Assembly (NCBI GenBank): GCA_942493035.1
Contig: OW818666.1
Span: 248,001 to 312,000, forward strand
From: WRGT01 sp942493035
Lineage (GTDB): Bacteria > Spirochaetota > UBA4802 > UBA5550
Direction: 5' to 3'
Length of the DNA: 64,000 nucleotides
Shown here: positions 34,629 through 42,922 of the stretch, in pieces
Numbering within the stretch: position 1 is the first letter of the stretch
Layout: the number at the start of each line of letters is the position of its first letter
The notes under the pieces: model-generated
The model's database searches: none
Told to the model about the DNA's origin: nothing
Seen by the model: the letters and a program-made list of their open reading frames with translations, nothing else
Made by a program: the position numbers and the translations under genes

Positions 34629-35261
34629 ATGGGGGACTACAGAGTTGTAGTGCTTGACTTTGAAACAACTGGTCTCTCTCCGTTTTACGGGGACAGGGCT
34701 ATTGAAATAGGAGCGGTGCTTATATCGGATAATGAGATTGTTGACCGTTTTCAGAGTCTTATGAATCCGGGGATGAGGATCAGCAGTTTTATTGAGGATT
34801 ACACCGGAATAACAAATAAGATGCTCAGCAGTGCTCCGCCCGTTAATGAAGTTATGGCGGATTTTCACTCGTTTATGGGGCATCATCATCTGGTCGCGCA
34901 TAATGCCGGTTTTGACAGCCGCTTTCTTGATGCAGAGCTTGATCGTATCAGCAGAAAACGTATGGGCGAGTTTGCTTGTTCAATGCTGCTCTCGCGACGT
35001 ATATATCCCGAAGCGCCGAATCATAAACTGGAAACACTGGTCCGATACAAAAAGCTGAAGACCACAGGTGTACATCACCGTGCACTTGCCGATGCCGAGA
35101 TGACCGGGCATCTCTGGATTGAAATGGTAAACGATCTTAAATCGGATTTTAATTTACCGGGTGTTTCATTTGACCTTATGCGGAGATTGTCGAAGGTACC
35201 GAAAACGAAAGTTCCGGTGTTTTTAAAAAAGGCTGCTGAAGAGCAGGTGAGTAAGTTTTAA
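34629..35261 (+). CDS. DnaQ-like 3'-5' exonuclease (DEDDh)
   Basis: 210 aa. The three Exo motifs are DFETTG (D10, E12), HNAGFDSRFLD and HHRALADAEMTG with the catalytic His and Asp, so the nuclease should be active. It could be a proofreading epsilon-like subunit, an RNase T-type exonuclease or a stand-alone repair nuclease. It is preceded after four bases by a 53-aa gene and followed by hicA after about 240 bp. Confidence 0.85.
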   Translation: MGDYRVVVLDFETTGLSPFYGDRAIEIGAVLISDNEIVDRFQSLMNPGMRISSFIEDYTGITNKMLSSAPPVNEVMADFHSFMGHHHLVAHNAGFDSRFLDAELDRISRKRMGEFACSMLLSRRIYPEAPNHKLETLVRYKKLKTTGVHHRALADAEMTGHLWIEMVNDLKSDFNLPGVSFDLMRRLSKVPKTKVPVFLKKAAEEQVSKF

Positions 35262-35469
35262 TCGTGTCAGGTTTAGTCGAGTATGTTTAGTCCTCGGGTG
35301 TATAATATACTTCTTGTTATTTCCCATATAAATCCACCCTTTTTTTATTAATAAATTAACTAATGTTGCTGTTTTTTTTAATACGGAATCGATTTCCATC
35401 GTATCTGTTATATACTGTTGTCCATATGCAGATTTTGTGTCCGGGTATAGTATAAATTTAGAAATCTGA

Positions 35470-35498
35470 TTGACAATACAGCATAAAGGCGGTATATT
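35470..35498 (+). promoter_or_regulatory. Sigma-70-like promoter at hicA start
   Basis: TTGACA (35470-35475), 17-bp spacer, TATATT (35493-35498). The -10 lies only five bases before the hicA ATG (35503), so a normal leader would be absent or very short. Alternatively the motif overlaps by chance. Confidence 0.5.
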
Positions 35499-35502
35499 AA
35501 AT

Positions 35503-35682
35503 ATGACAGGTAAAGAGTTTGTCAAGCGGCTTAAAAGTCTCGAATGGGAACTCGATAGAATAAACGGTTCACATCATATAATGATTAAAGGGAACAGGAC
35601 TCTTTCAGTGCCTGTTCATGGCAATAAAGATTTACCGACAGGTTTACTTAACAGATTGATGAAAGATGGAGGCTTAAAATGA
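35503..35682 (+). CDS. hicA: HicA-family mRNA interferase toxin
   Basis: 59 aa. It has the HicA core LKSLEWELDRINGSHHIMIKG with the conserved GSHH catalytic His and the dsRBD-like VPVHGNKDLPTGLLNRLMK end. The fold cleaves mRNA. The start is the ATG at 35503 with AAGGCGG upstream; a TTG at 35470 would extend it into the promoter. Its stop overlaps the hicB start in an ATGA, as in other hicAB operons. Confidence 0.9.
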   Translation: MTGKEFVKRLKSLEWELDRINGSHHIMIKGNRTLSVPVHGNKDLPTGLLNRLMKDGGLK

Positions 35683-36101
35683 TTGAATATCCTGCGAAAA
35701 TAAAATACTCGAAAAGTGATGAATGTTATCTTGTAGAATTTCCAGATCTTGCCGGTTGTCATACTTATGGGGATACACTGGAAGAGGCACAGGAGATGGC
35801 AATCGAAGCGTTGAGTGGTTATCTTGAATCAATAGATCTGAGAAAAATGGATATTCCTAAGCCTTCAGAATTAAAAGGCAAAGATCTATACTACATCGCG
35901 CCTGAACCGAAAACAGCTTTTGCTGTATGGATGAAATTAAAGCGTATTGAAAAGGGATTAACACAGCAGAAAGCCGCAGAATTGCTTGAAATCAATTTTC
36001 AGAGTTATCAGAAATATGAAAATCCTAAACTGGCAAATCCGACGTTAACTACTCTAAAAAAAATTGAAAAGGTTTTTAATGAAAGGATAGTTTTAGTATA
36101 A
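35679..36101 (+). CDS. hicB: HicB-family antitoxin with C-terminal helix-turn-helix
   Basis: 140 aa. The N-terminal partial RNase-H-like HicB fold (YPAKIKYSKSDECYLVEFPDLAGCHTYGDTLEEAQEMAIEALSGYL) is followed by an HTH domain at about 85-135 (MKLKRIEKGLTQQKAAELL, an XRE type). It binds HicA and represses the operon. The overlap with hicA (ATGA) shows translational coupling. Confidence 0.9.
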   Translation: MIEYPAKIKYSKSDECYLVEFPDLAGCHTYGDTLEEAQEMAIEALSGYLESIDLRKMDIPKPSELKGKDLYYIAPEPKTAFAVWMKLKRIEKGLTQQKAAELLEINFQSYQKYENPKLANPTLTTLKKIEKVFNERIVLV

Positions 36102-36157
36102 TTCTTTTCAGTTCTGACTATTCATTTTTTAACTGCTATATCGGTTTAATAGCAACT

Positions 36158-36240
36158 GCTCAAAAACCAGTGGTATTTTATCTCCGCCGCGCCAAAGGCG
36201 TGGCGGAGAGTAATTTCATCACCAGTTTATGAGTAGATAC
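36158..36240. repeat. Family A hairpin repeat, long form
   Basis: Ends CTGCTCAAAAACCAG and CCAGTTTATGAGTAG, with a core CTCCGCCGCGCC-AAA-GGCGTGGCGGAG at 36182-36208. Same plan as the copy at 7131-7212. Confidence 0.75.
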
Positions 36241-36295
36241 GTTTAACACTAAAACCATGTTTCCGGGACTATTGATAATCCTGCAGAGCTTATAG

Positions 36296-36360
36296 ATAGT
36301 CTATGGTTCGACTATGCTAACCAACCCTACCCCTTTGATCCTGTAAAGATTGAATTATTG
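36296..36360. repeat. Two-copy repeat, family F
   Basis: CTATGGTTCGACTATGCT followed by CCCCTTTGATCCTG, matching 20832-20903. Confidence 0.55.
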
Positions 36361-36370
36361 GACGTGCCCG

Positions 36371-37372
36371 TTACTCCTTCCCGGCCATATGCCTGGAAAT
36401 AATCTTGAGATCTGTAGGTGTGTCTATGTCGTTCTCCCATCTGGCGGCGTTTTTGCTTATTTTAAAAATTGATCCGGCAAATCTGCTCACATTAATACTG
36501 TAAACACTTGCAATAATATCGAAGAGGGAATTTATAAAAGCCTCCTCGTTGATGTTTTTATTCTTAACCTGTTTTATAAGGTCGAAGTTTTTTGTTTTCA
36601 TGAGATGATAAATTATTTTTGAAAAAACACTGGGAGTCAGAGCCTTTCGTATGTTGTAGAAAAAGTTTAAGGCCTCTTTGTCTATTATCTCATCCATTGA
36701 CGAATCTTTCAGCATCGCTCCGGAGTTCCCCACGCGTGCCTGATAGTTTTCAAACCCGACAAAATATTTCAGTTTACCTTTATTTTTTCCTCTCTTGATA
36801 TATTTGTGTTTGTATGTAAGCCAGTCATCGTGGAGATCTTCAAATTTTACAATTCCAAAAATCATCCCCACCGTCACACCGCGGTGGTCTTTTTTCTTCC
36901 CCAGTATACCGCTATACTGGTCATGAATCCACTCAACATCCTCCGGTGTAATACGAGGAGTGTCTCCAAAAAATACATCAATCCGGTCTCCGTAGTCGAT
37001 ATCGTTGTTGTAGAAATCCTTCCAGTTTGCACCGACTGAGCCTTTCATCTGTCTCAGTTCAATCCGCGGGTAGCCGCTGGTGATAATCATTTTTTTTAGA
37101 CTATCAATGTCGTTGTAGACATAAATTTTATCATAGACCGGTTTACCGTTTTTTTCTGCATTGTTGACAGCATCGATTACGTATTGGAGTACAGGTTTGC
37201 TCCCTATTTTTTCAAGGAACTTGTTCCGTCCCATATATATAATTTCACCATCATAGGACTGACGGAGCTGTCGCCGCAATTTCAGCTTTGTCAGGAGGTC
37301 GGGCTTGTCATAGCCTGCCAGTATAAGCGCTACTGTGGATTTTTCTGAATTGGATGTTTTGTCTGATTTCAA
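36371..37372 (-). CDS. Putative nucleotidyltransferase (MobA/GlmU-like NTP transferase fold)
   Basis: 333 aa. A VALILAGYDKPD onset followed by a variable linker and LEKIGSKPVLQYVIDAV fits an NTP_transferase domain, though the usual xGxGxR motif is not seen in the expected place, and a later VFFGDTPRITPEDV probably supplies the metal Asp. The C-terminal about 130 residues are helical. No partner pathway gene lies beside it, so the substrate is unknown. A TTG start is used (AAGAGG upstream). A compatible-solute or cofactor nucleotidyltransferase is possible. Confidence 0.6.
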   Translation of the reverse strand: MKSDKTSNSEKSTVALILAGYDKPDLLTKLKLRRQLRQSYDGEIIYMGRNKFLEKIGSKPVLQYVIDAVNNAEKNGKPVYDKIYVYNDIDSLKKMIITSGYPRIELRQMKGSVGANWKDFYNNDIDYGDRIDVFFGDTPRITPEDVEWIHDQYSGILGKKKDHRGVTVGMIFGIVKFEDLHDDWLTYKHKYIKRGKNKGKLKYFVGFENYQARVGNSGAMLKDSSMDEIIDKEALNFFYNIRKALTPSVFSKIIYHLMKTKNFDLIKQVKNKNINEEAFINSLFDIIASVYSINVSRFAGSIFKISKNAARWENDIDTPTDLKIISRHMAGKE

Positions 37373-37458
37373 TGCCGGTAATACCTCTTATCAATTATAA
37401 TGCAGAAGAAATATATTTTCTTTTAATTTCAATAAATTTTTCTTTTTTTTGTAATTGC

Positions 37459-37525
37459 TGGTAGCGGTTTATTTTTGGGGGCACAGCGCGAAGCATACGC
37501 ACTTCCATAAATAATTTGCTACCAG
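37459..37525 (-). mobile_element. MITE-like family B, internal-deletion copy
   Basis: 67 bp with TGGTAGC/GCTACCA ends. On the minus strand it reads TGGTAGCAAATTATTTATGG ... GCGCTGTGCCCCCAAAAATA, matching both ends of the full copies at 51391-51522 and 62291-62420 but lacking their middle. Confidence 0.7.
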
Positions 37526-37540
37526 TAATTGATTATGTAT

Positions 37541-37600
37541 CTGCTCGAAAACTGGTGGTGAAATTGCTCTACGCTGCGCTGGTGGCACGGCAGGGATATA
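37541..37600. repeat. Degenerate family A repeat
   Basis: CTGCTCGAAAACTGGTGGTG and a GCTGCGCTGGTGGCACGGCAG core, without a full palindrome. Confidence 0.5.
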
Positions 37601-37735
37601 TAATTTTTTTTACTCTAAAATATATGCGAAGAAATTAGCATTTGAAAATAATTTATTTTTATTTTTTAATCCCGCTAATTTTCGTTATATTGTTTGAAGA
37701 GCTGTTATTTATGAATTTCAGCTTTAAGGAATATT

Positions 37736-38461
37736 ATGATTCTGTTAATTATATCAGATCTCCATATAGGAATTAATGATCCGCAGAATGATGTCTTCAA
37801 ATGGAATCCTCGTGATTTTATTAAGACGATGGATACTTATATTAAAAAGTATAAGGTCGATCAGGTTGTGTTGAACGGAGATATTTTTGAACTATATAAA
37901 TATTCTTATGACGAGATTAAGAGTGTAAATACTGAACTTGTAGAATATCTTCAGCAGTTCTATTATATAACCGGCAATCACGACAGCCTTTATGAATTCG
38001 GACATGATTCATGGACTTATACAAACATCCTGGGACAGAAAATTTTGATCGAACATGGGCATAATGTTGACTGGAAAAACGGTTCTCTCTCGGGACGGTA
38101 TATTGCCAGAATTTTGTATCTTATTCTTAAAAGACTCGTAAAATTCAAACGTATACGTAAAATATACTATCGCGCAGTGGAGTGGCAGGATCAGCTTCAC
38201 CGGATTCCCAGGAAATATGACCGTTATAAATATCTCAACTATGCGCTTAAACTGCTGCTAAAATATGATACTGTAATTCTTGGCCATACACATAAGCAGG
38301 AGTTTGTCACAACATATTTTATTAACAGAAAAAAACGGTATATCAACAGCGGCACATGCTGTCATGGAAAGTTTGAAGGGATAATTTTTGACACAGAGAC
38401 TTCTTTCTATGAGTTTGTTCATCCTCATAGGGACATGGATCAAGGGGATGATGACGTGTAA
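37736..38461 (+). CDS. Calcineurin-like metallophosphoesterase (LpxH-like)
   Basis: 241 aa. The metal-binding blocks are complete: SDLHIG (D8, H10), LNGDIFE, TGNHDS, IEHGHN and ILGHTHKQEF. The closest family is UDP-2,3-diacylglucosamine hydrolase-like phosphoesterases, but a wider phosphodiesterase role cannot be excluded. It stands alone, 145 bp upstream of the MATE gene. Confidence 0.8.
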   Translation: MILLIISDLHIGINDPQNDVFKWNPRDFIKTMDTYIKKYKVDQVVLNGDIFELYKYSYDEIKSVNTELVEYLQQFYYITGNHDSLYEFGHDSWTYTNILGQKILIEHGHNVDWKNGSLSGRYIARILYLILKRLVKFKRIRKIYYRAVEWQDQLHRIPRKYDRYKYLNYALKLLLKYDTVILGHTHKQEFVTTYFINRKKRYINSGTCCHGKFEGIIFDTETSFYEFVHPHRDMDQGDDDV

Positions 38462-38606
38462 ATAGCTGATTAGCATTATTGAGTGAGTCGCAATTTTGTT
38501 ACACATAATTCTTAACATGTCTTTAAATCAATGTAAATCTGTAATCCGGACTTCTTTTTTTCTTGCCAGAAATTCCCCATATTACTTACTTTAAACAGAG
38601 GTAACT

Positions 38607-40037
38607 ATGTTTAAATTTATAAAAAATATGTGGAATAGAGAAGGTGGATATCGGGAGCTCCTCATAACTGCAGCGCCTCTGATTCTAAGTACCGCTTCAT
38701 GGTCTGTTCTTCAGTTTATCGATAGGATGTTTTTAACCTGGTACTCTCCCGATGCGGTTGCAGCTTCAATGCCTGCGGGTATTGTGAACTTTACATTTAC
38801 ATGTCTCTTTTTCGGGACAGCATCATATGTAGGTACTTTTGTCGCACAGTATTTCGGAGCAGGGGAGTATCATAAAATAGGGAAGTCACTCTGGCAGGGA
38901 TTATATATCGCTCTATTCGGATCGGCTGTAATTTTTATAATCGGTTTTGCAGCAGGGCCGATATTCAGTTTTGTCGGTCATAATCCCGAGGTTCAAAGAC
39001 TCGAAGTAATATATTTCAAAATTCTCTGTTTTGGTTCTGCAGGCCCGATTATGTCATCGGTTTTTTCCGGTTTCTATTCCGGCCGGGGGAATAACTGGCC
39101 TGTGATGTGGATCAGTTTTGCATCAGCAGGTGTGAACATTATTCTCGATTATATTTTTATTTTCGGCCATTTCGGCTTTCCCGAGATGGGGATTACCGGT
39201 GCAGCTATCGCGACAGTAATTGCCGGACTAACACCTCTTGTAATTTATGGATTCCTGGTTTTCGGCAGAAAGCATAATGCCGAATTCGGAACAGTGTCAG
39301 GATATAAATTTGATATTGATTTATTCCAACGAATACTAAAGTTCGGATTTCCAAGCGGAGTTCACATGTTTATTGAGGTAGCAGGCTTTTCCGGTTTTCT
39401 TCTGATAGTGGGACGGCTAGGTACTACTGAACTCGCCGCGACAAATATAGCTTTGAATATTAATTCAATTGCCTTTATGCCGATGATCGGTTTCGGAATA
39501 GCAATCTCCATGCTCACAGGGCAGAATATCGGAAGAGGGAGTGTGAAAATCGCAGAGAGAGTTATATGGTCCGGCTTTCAGCTATGTTTTGTGTATATGT
39601 CGCTTGTTGCTCTGACGTATTTCTTTTTTCCGGAAATTTATATATTCCCTTTTGCGGCAAAGGCCGAACATACCGGATTTGTGCAGATAAGAGAGTTCAC
39701 AATTATACTTTTAAAATTCGTGGCTATCTACTCACTTTTTGATACACTGAACCTGGTATTTGCATCTGCAATCAAGGGCGCAGGGGATACAAAATTTGTA
39801 ATGATGATGGGATTTTTTCTCTCGCTGCTTCTTCTTGTTATTCCGTCATATATCGCGGTAGTTGTACTCGGGAGAGGATTGTACACAGCCTGGGGAATCG
39901 CATCTGTCTATATTTCGCTTCTCGGATTTTCATATCTGATCAGATTCCTTACTGGAAAGTGGAAAACGATGAAGGTTATAGAGCATATACCGGTACTCCC
40001 TTCAAGCTGTCCCGATGTGCCGTATATTGATCTGTAA
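38607..40037 (+). CDS. MATE-family efflux transporter
   Basis: 476 aa with about twelve membrane segments in two homologous halves. Family motifs include LILSTASWSVLQFIDRMFLTWY, IVNFTFTCLFFGTASYVGTFVAQYFGAG and YSLFDTLNLVFASAIKGAGDTKFVM in the second half. Na+- or H+-coupled export of organic cations or toxic compounds is expected. GAGG precedes the ATG. It is monocistronic. Confidence 0.9.
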   Translation: MFKFIKNMWNREGGYRELLITAAPLILSTASWSVLQFIDRMFLTWYSPDAVAASMPAGIVNFTFTCLFFGTASYVGTFVAQYFGAGEYHKIGKSLWQGLYIALFGSAVIFIIGFAAGPIFSFVGHNPEVQRLEVIYFKILCFGSAGPIMSSVFSGFYSGRGNNWPVMWISFASAGVNIILDYIFIFGHFGFPEMGITGAAIATVIAGLTPLVIYGFLVFGRKHNAEFGTVSGYKFDIDLFQRILKFGFPSGVHMFIEVAGFSGFLLIVGRLGTTELAATNIALNINSIAFMPMIGFGIAISMLTGQNIGRGSVKIAERVIWSGFQLCFVYMSLVALTYFFFPEIYIFPFAAKAEHTGFVQIREFTIILLKFVAIYSLFDTLNLVFASAIKGAGDTKFVMMMGFFLSLLLLVIPSYIAVVVLGRGLYTAWGIASVYISLLGFSYLIRFLTGKWKTMKVIEHIPVLPSSCPDVPYIDL

Positions 40038-40137
40038 ACTGATCACAATCTGATTTTTACACTTCAAAAGTGACGGTGATTTTATTGATGTAACTATTAT
40101 TGTAGACTGTGAAAATGCTGCACTTTATTTTCGGATA

Positions 40138-40186
40138 ATTTCTCCCCCATTAATGGGGGAGATGGCCAGCGGCCAGAGGGGGCGGG
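40138..40186. repeat. GC-rich repeat related to family E
   Basis: TTTCTCCCCCATTAATGGGGGAGATGGCC, a small palindrome, followed by AGCGGCCAGAGGGGGCGGG. It lies just upstream of the DUF2461 gene. Confidence 0.5.
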
Positions 40187-40193
40187 AAATAAT

Positions 40194-40880
40194 ATGAAAA
40201 TAAAATTTAACGGATTTACACATGAAACTCTGGATTTTCTAAACGAGATTCATCTGAACAATAACAGACCGTGGTTCGAACAGAACCGGGAGAGGTACAA
40301 GTCTATTGTGCAATCTCCTTTTCTTGAACTGGGGAGGGCTCTCTCTGAACCGATGAGCAGAATAGATTCAGGTTTTGAACTTCGTCCGGAAAAGATTATT
40401 TCGCGGATCAATCGTGATGTTCGATTTTCACGGGATAAGTCGCCATACAGAAGCAATGTGTGGATCTCATACAAAAGACCGCAGAAAGATTGGGCTGAGG
40501 CTCCTGCATTTTTCTTTGAGCTCATGCCCGACTCTTACAGGTATGGTATGGGATTCTACAGTGCGGGAAAAGACACCATGGATCTTTTCAGAAACGAGAT
40601 GACAGTGCGCGAAGATGAATTCCTTAAAATAGTAAACTCCATCTCGAAAAAGAAAATATTTTCATTAGAGGGAGAGGCTTATAAAAGAGAGATTAAAAAT
40701 ACTCTCCCTGAAAGTCTTCAAACCTGGTATCAGAAGAAAAATTTATATCTTATGCGTACATGCGAAGCCGGTGAGGAGCTGTTCAATGGAGAGATTGCTG
40801 ACATCCTTTCCACAGGATTTAAAAGTCTTGAAACTCTATATAATTTTTTTTGGGGAATAAAACTTAATGTGAAGAGATGA
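40194..40880 (+). CDS. DUF2461-family protein
   Basis: 228 aa, matching the TIGR02453/DUF2461 family: FLNEIHLNNNRPWFEQNRERY near the start, INRDVRFSRDKSPYRSN in the middle and GMGFYSAGKDTMDLFR. The family is common and of unknown function. It lies 160 bp after the MATE gene and 114 bp before the UPF0316 gene. No signal or membrane segment is seen. Confidence 0.85.
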   Translation: MKIKFNGFTHETLDFLNEIHLNNNRPWFEQNRERYKSIVQSPFLELGRALSEPMSRIDSGFELRPEKIISRINRDVRFSRDKSPYRSNVWISYKRPQKDWAEAPAFFFELMPDSYRYGMGFYSAGKDTMDLFRNEMTVREDEFLKIVNSISKKKIFSLEGEAYKREIKNTLPESLQTWYQKKNLYLMRTCEAGEELFNGEIADILSTGFKSLETLYNFFWGIKLNVKR

Positions 40881-40994
40881 TTTTTATCTTGCTAAAGTTT
40901 AAGCTATGTATTTATCTGCAGATACAGCTGCTTTGCAGATTGTAGAGCAATGGATTTAAATACTTTGTTCATATATTTTTTATGAGAGGAAACT

Positions 40995-41552
40995 GTGGGA
41001 TTTGATATTCTTAGCCTGATTCTGATTTTTTGTGCAAGGGTAACTGATGTTTCAATCGGGACATTCCGTATAATCCTTGTCTCAAGAGGGTACAGGAATA
41101 TCGCTCCTTTTTTCGGATTTTTTGAAGTGCTGATCTGGATTACCGCACTGGGACAGATTTTCAAGAATCTTAACGGGCCCTTGAGCTATATATTTTATGC
41201 TGCAGGTTTTGCCACGGGGACATTTGTCGGAATGAAACTCGATTCTTTTGTTTCAATCGGATACCAGTCCCTGCGTATAATAACTACAGAGAAGGTTACA
41301 GCTCTCCCTCTCACACTGCGCGAAGAGGGTTATGGAATTACAACCGTAAGCGGCAGAGGTATGAAGGGCGAGGTTATGCTTATATATACAACAGTTCCCA
41401 GAAAAAAAGTAAACCATGTGCTTGAGATTGTTCAGGCTCTTGAGCCTAATGCGTTTATTACCATTGAAGATGTCAGATCGTATAAATCCGGCTTTGTCTC
41501 AAGAGCCGGTTTTATGGAGAAACTGGGTCGCGGAGCTTCAAAGAGGAAGTAG
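40995..41552 (+). CDS. UPF0316/DUF2179-type membrane protein
   Basis: 185 aa. The N-terminal half has three membrane segments (LSLILIFCARVTDVSIGTFRIILVSRGY, FFGFFEVLIWITALGQIF, GPLSYIFYAAGFATGTFVGM). The C-terminal half is a DUF2179-like regulatory domain (LREEGYGITTVSGRGMKGEVMLIYTTVPRK). GTG start at 40995 with AGAGGA upstream. The family is uncharacterised; other members bind small nucleotides, which is only a family hint here. Confidence 0.8.
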   Translation: MGFDILSLILIFCARVTDVSIGTFRIILVSRGYRNIAPFFGFFEVLIWITALGQIFKNLNGPLSYIFYAAGFATGTFVGMKLDSFVSIGYQSLRIITTEKVTALPLTLREEGYGITTVSGRGMKGEVMLIYTTVPRKKVNHVLEIVQALEPNAFITIEDVRSYKSGFVSRAGFMEKLGRGASKRK

Positions 41553-41574
41553 TAATAATAATCGTAATTTTTCA

Positions 41575-41622
41575 TAACCCGGCGGAGAGAAATTTTAACA
41601 CAGGTTTTTGAGTACTTACTTA
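41575..41622. repeat. Half family A repeat
   Basis: CCCGGCGGAGAGAAATTTTAACACAGG followed by TTTTTGAGTACTTAC. Only the right half of the long form is present, in the gap before the M48 gene. Confidence 0.5.
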
Positions 41623-41683
41623 TATCCCATCCGTCTTAGACGGTGCGGATTATATATTTTTAATAATTTCAAAGGAAAATAAA

Positions 41684-42781
41684 ATGGAAAAAGTTTCAAA
41701 TGAAAAGCTTTATAATAAAATAAAATTAAGGCTGTCTATTATTGATCTTGTACTCGATCTGCTGATTATTACTGTTCTTGCTTTTTCTGGAGTATCAATA
41801 CTCATCGCTGAAGCTGCGGGTATGACAGGTAATATATACGGAGATTTCCTGATCTTCATTCTGTTTATAGGTATCGGACTTTCGGTCATCGGCCTTCCAT
41901 TCGATTTTTACGGAAGCTATATTGTTGAACATAAATTCGGACTCTCAAATCAGACGTTTTTAAAGTGGATATGGGAGAGATGTAAGTCAACCCTTCTCAG
42001 TATCGTAATCGGAGTTCCCGTTTCTCTGGTTTTCTATTTTCTTATAAGGAGTATGGGGGACAAGTGGTGGCTCTATTTCGCAGGATTTATTTTTGCAATT
42101 TCTGTTTTTATGGCAAGAATTGCCCCTGTTGTGATCTTTCCGTTATTCTATAAATTTACAAAACTGGAAGATGGAGAGATCAAAGAGAAACTGGAAAAGA
42201 TACTGGCCGATGTAAATATTCAAATCACAGGTATATTCAGTTTTAATATGAGCAAGGATACAAAAAAAGCCAATGCAGGATTCACCGGACTTGGTAAAAG
42301 CAAAAGAATAATCCTCAGTGATACACTGCTGGAAAAATTTACTCCTGACGAAATTGCAATCGTATTTGCACACGAAGCGGGGCATTACAAACATCGCCAT
42401 ATCGTTAAAAATATAATGTTCAGCACTGTAGTAATATTTACTTCATTTTATATCTGCAGCGTTCTTCATTCAATTACAATAAAAAGCATGGGATTTGAAA
42501 ACGTCTATGACTTTGCGGCGCTTCCGGCTCTTATTTTTTATCTTACTCTCTCCGGCCTTATGATGATGCCGGTTACGAATTCAATTTCCCGGAGATATGA
42601 ATTTCAGGCCGATGCCTATGCACTTAAAATTACTGCAGATCTGGATTCGTTCATAAGCACAATGGAGAAGCTGGCAGAGATTAATCTTGCAGATAAAGAG
42701 CCCCATCCTTTAGTTGAGTTTTTTCTTTACAGCCATCCGTCAATTAAAAGAAGAATTGAAGCTGCACGGAATTTGAAATAG
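41684..42781 (+). CDS. M48-family membrane zinc protease (Ste24-like)
   Basis: 365 aa. An N-terminal CAAX-protease-type domain with membrane segments (about 15-45, 55-80, 105-155) includes VEHKFGLSNQTFLKW. The zinc site is FAHEAGHYKHRH (HExxH) and a third ligand in EFQADAYALK, as in Ste24p. It processes or degrades membrane proteins or modified peptides. AAAGGA is the ribosome site. It is monocistronic. Confidence 0.88.
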   Translation: MEKVSNEKLYNKIKLRLSIIDLVLDLLIITVLAFSGVSILIAEAAGMTGNIYGDFLIFILFIGIGLSVIGLPFDFYGSYIVEHKFGLSNQTFLKWIWERCKSTLLSIVIGVPVSLVFYFLIRSMGDKWWLYFAGFIFAISVFMARIAPVVIFPLFYKFTKLEDGEIKEKLEKILADVNIQITGIFSFNMSKDTKKANAGFTGLGKSKRIILSDTLLEKFTPDEIAIVFAHEAGHYKHRHIVKNIMFSTVVIFTSFYICSVLHSITIKSMGFENVYDFAALPALIFYLTLSGLMMMPVTNSISRRYEFQADAYALKITADLDSFISTMEKLAEINLADKEPHPLVEFFLYSHPSIKRRIEAARNLK

Positions 42782-42922
42782 TTAACGAGATTTTAAACAG
42801 TACAGTTGTCTGAACCGCAGATTTACGGTGATTTGAGTGATGGGTGGTGATTTAGTATTTGTAAATCAGAGGTCTCGTTTAAATTTCATTAATTGGCGGT
42901 TCAGACATTCTGTATGATTATG

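Larger units (their letters stand above)
37373..37735. other. Intergenic region with MITE-like and family A sequence
   Basis: A 363-bp gap. It holds a deletion derivative of the family B element (37459-37525) and a degenerate family A segment (37541-37600). The rest is AT-rich. No gene is seen. Confidence 0.55.
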
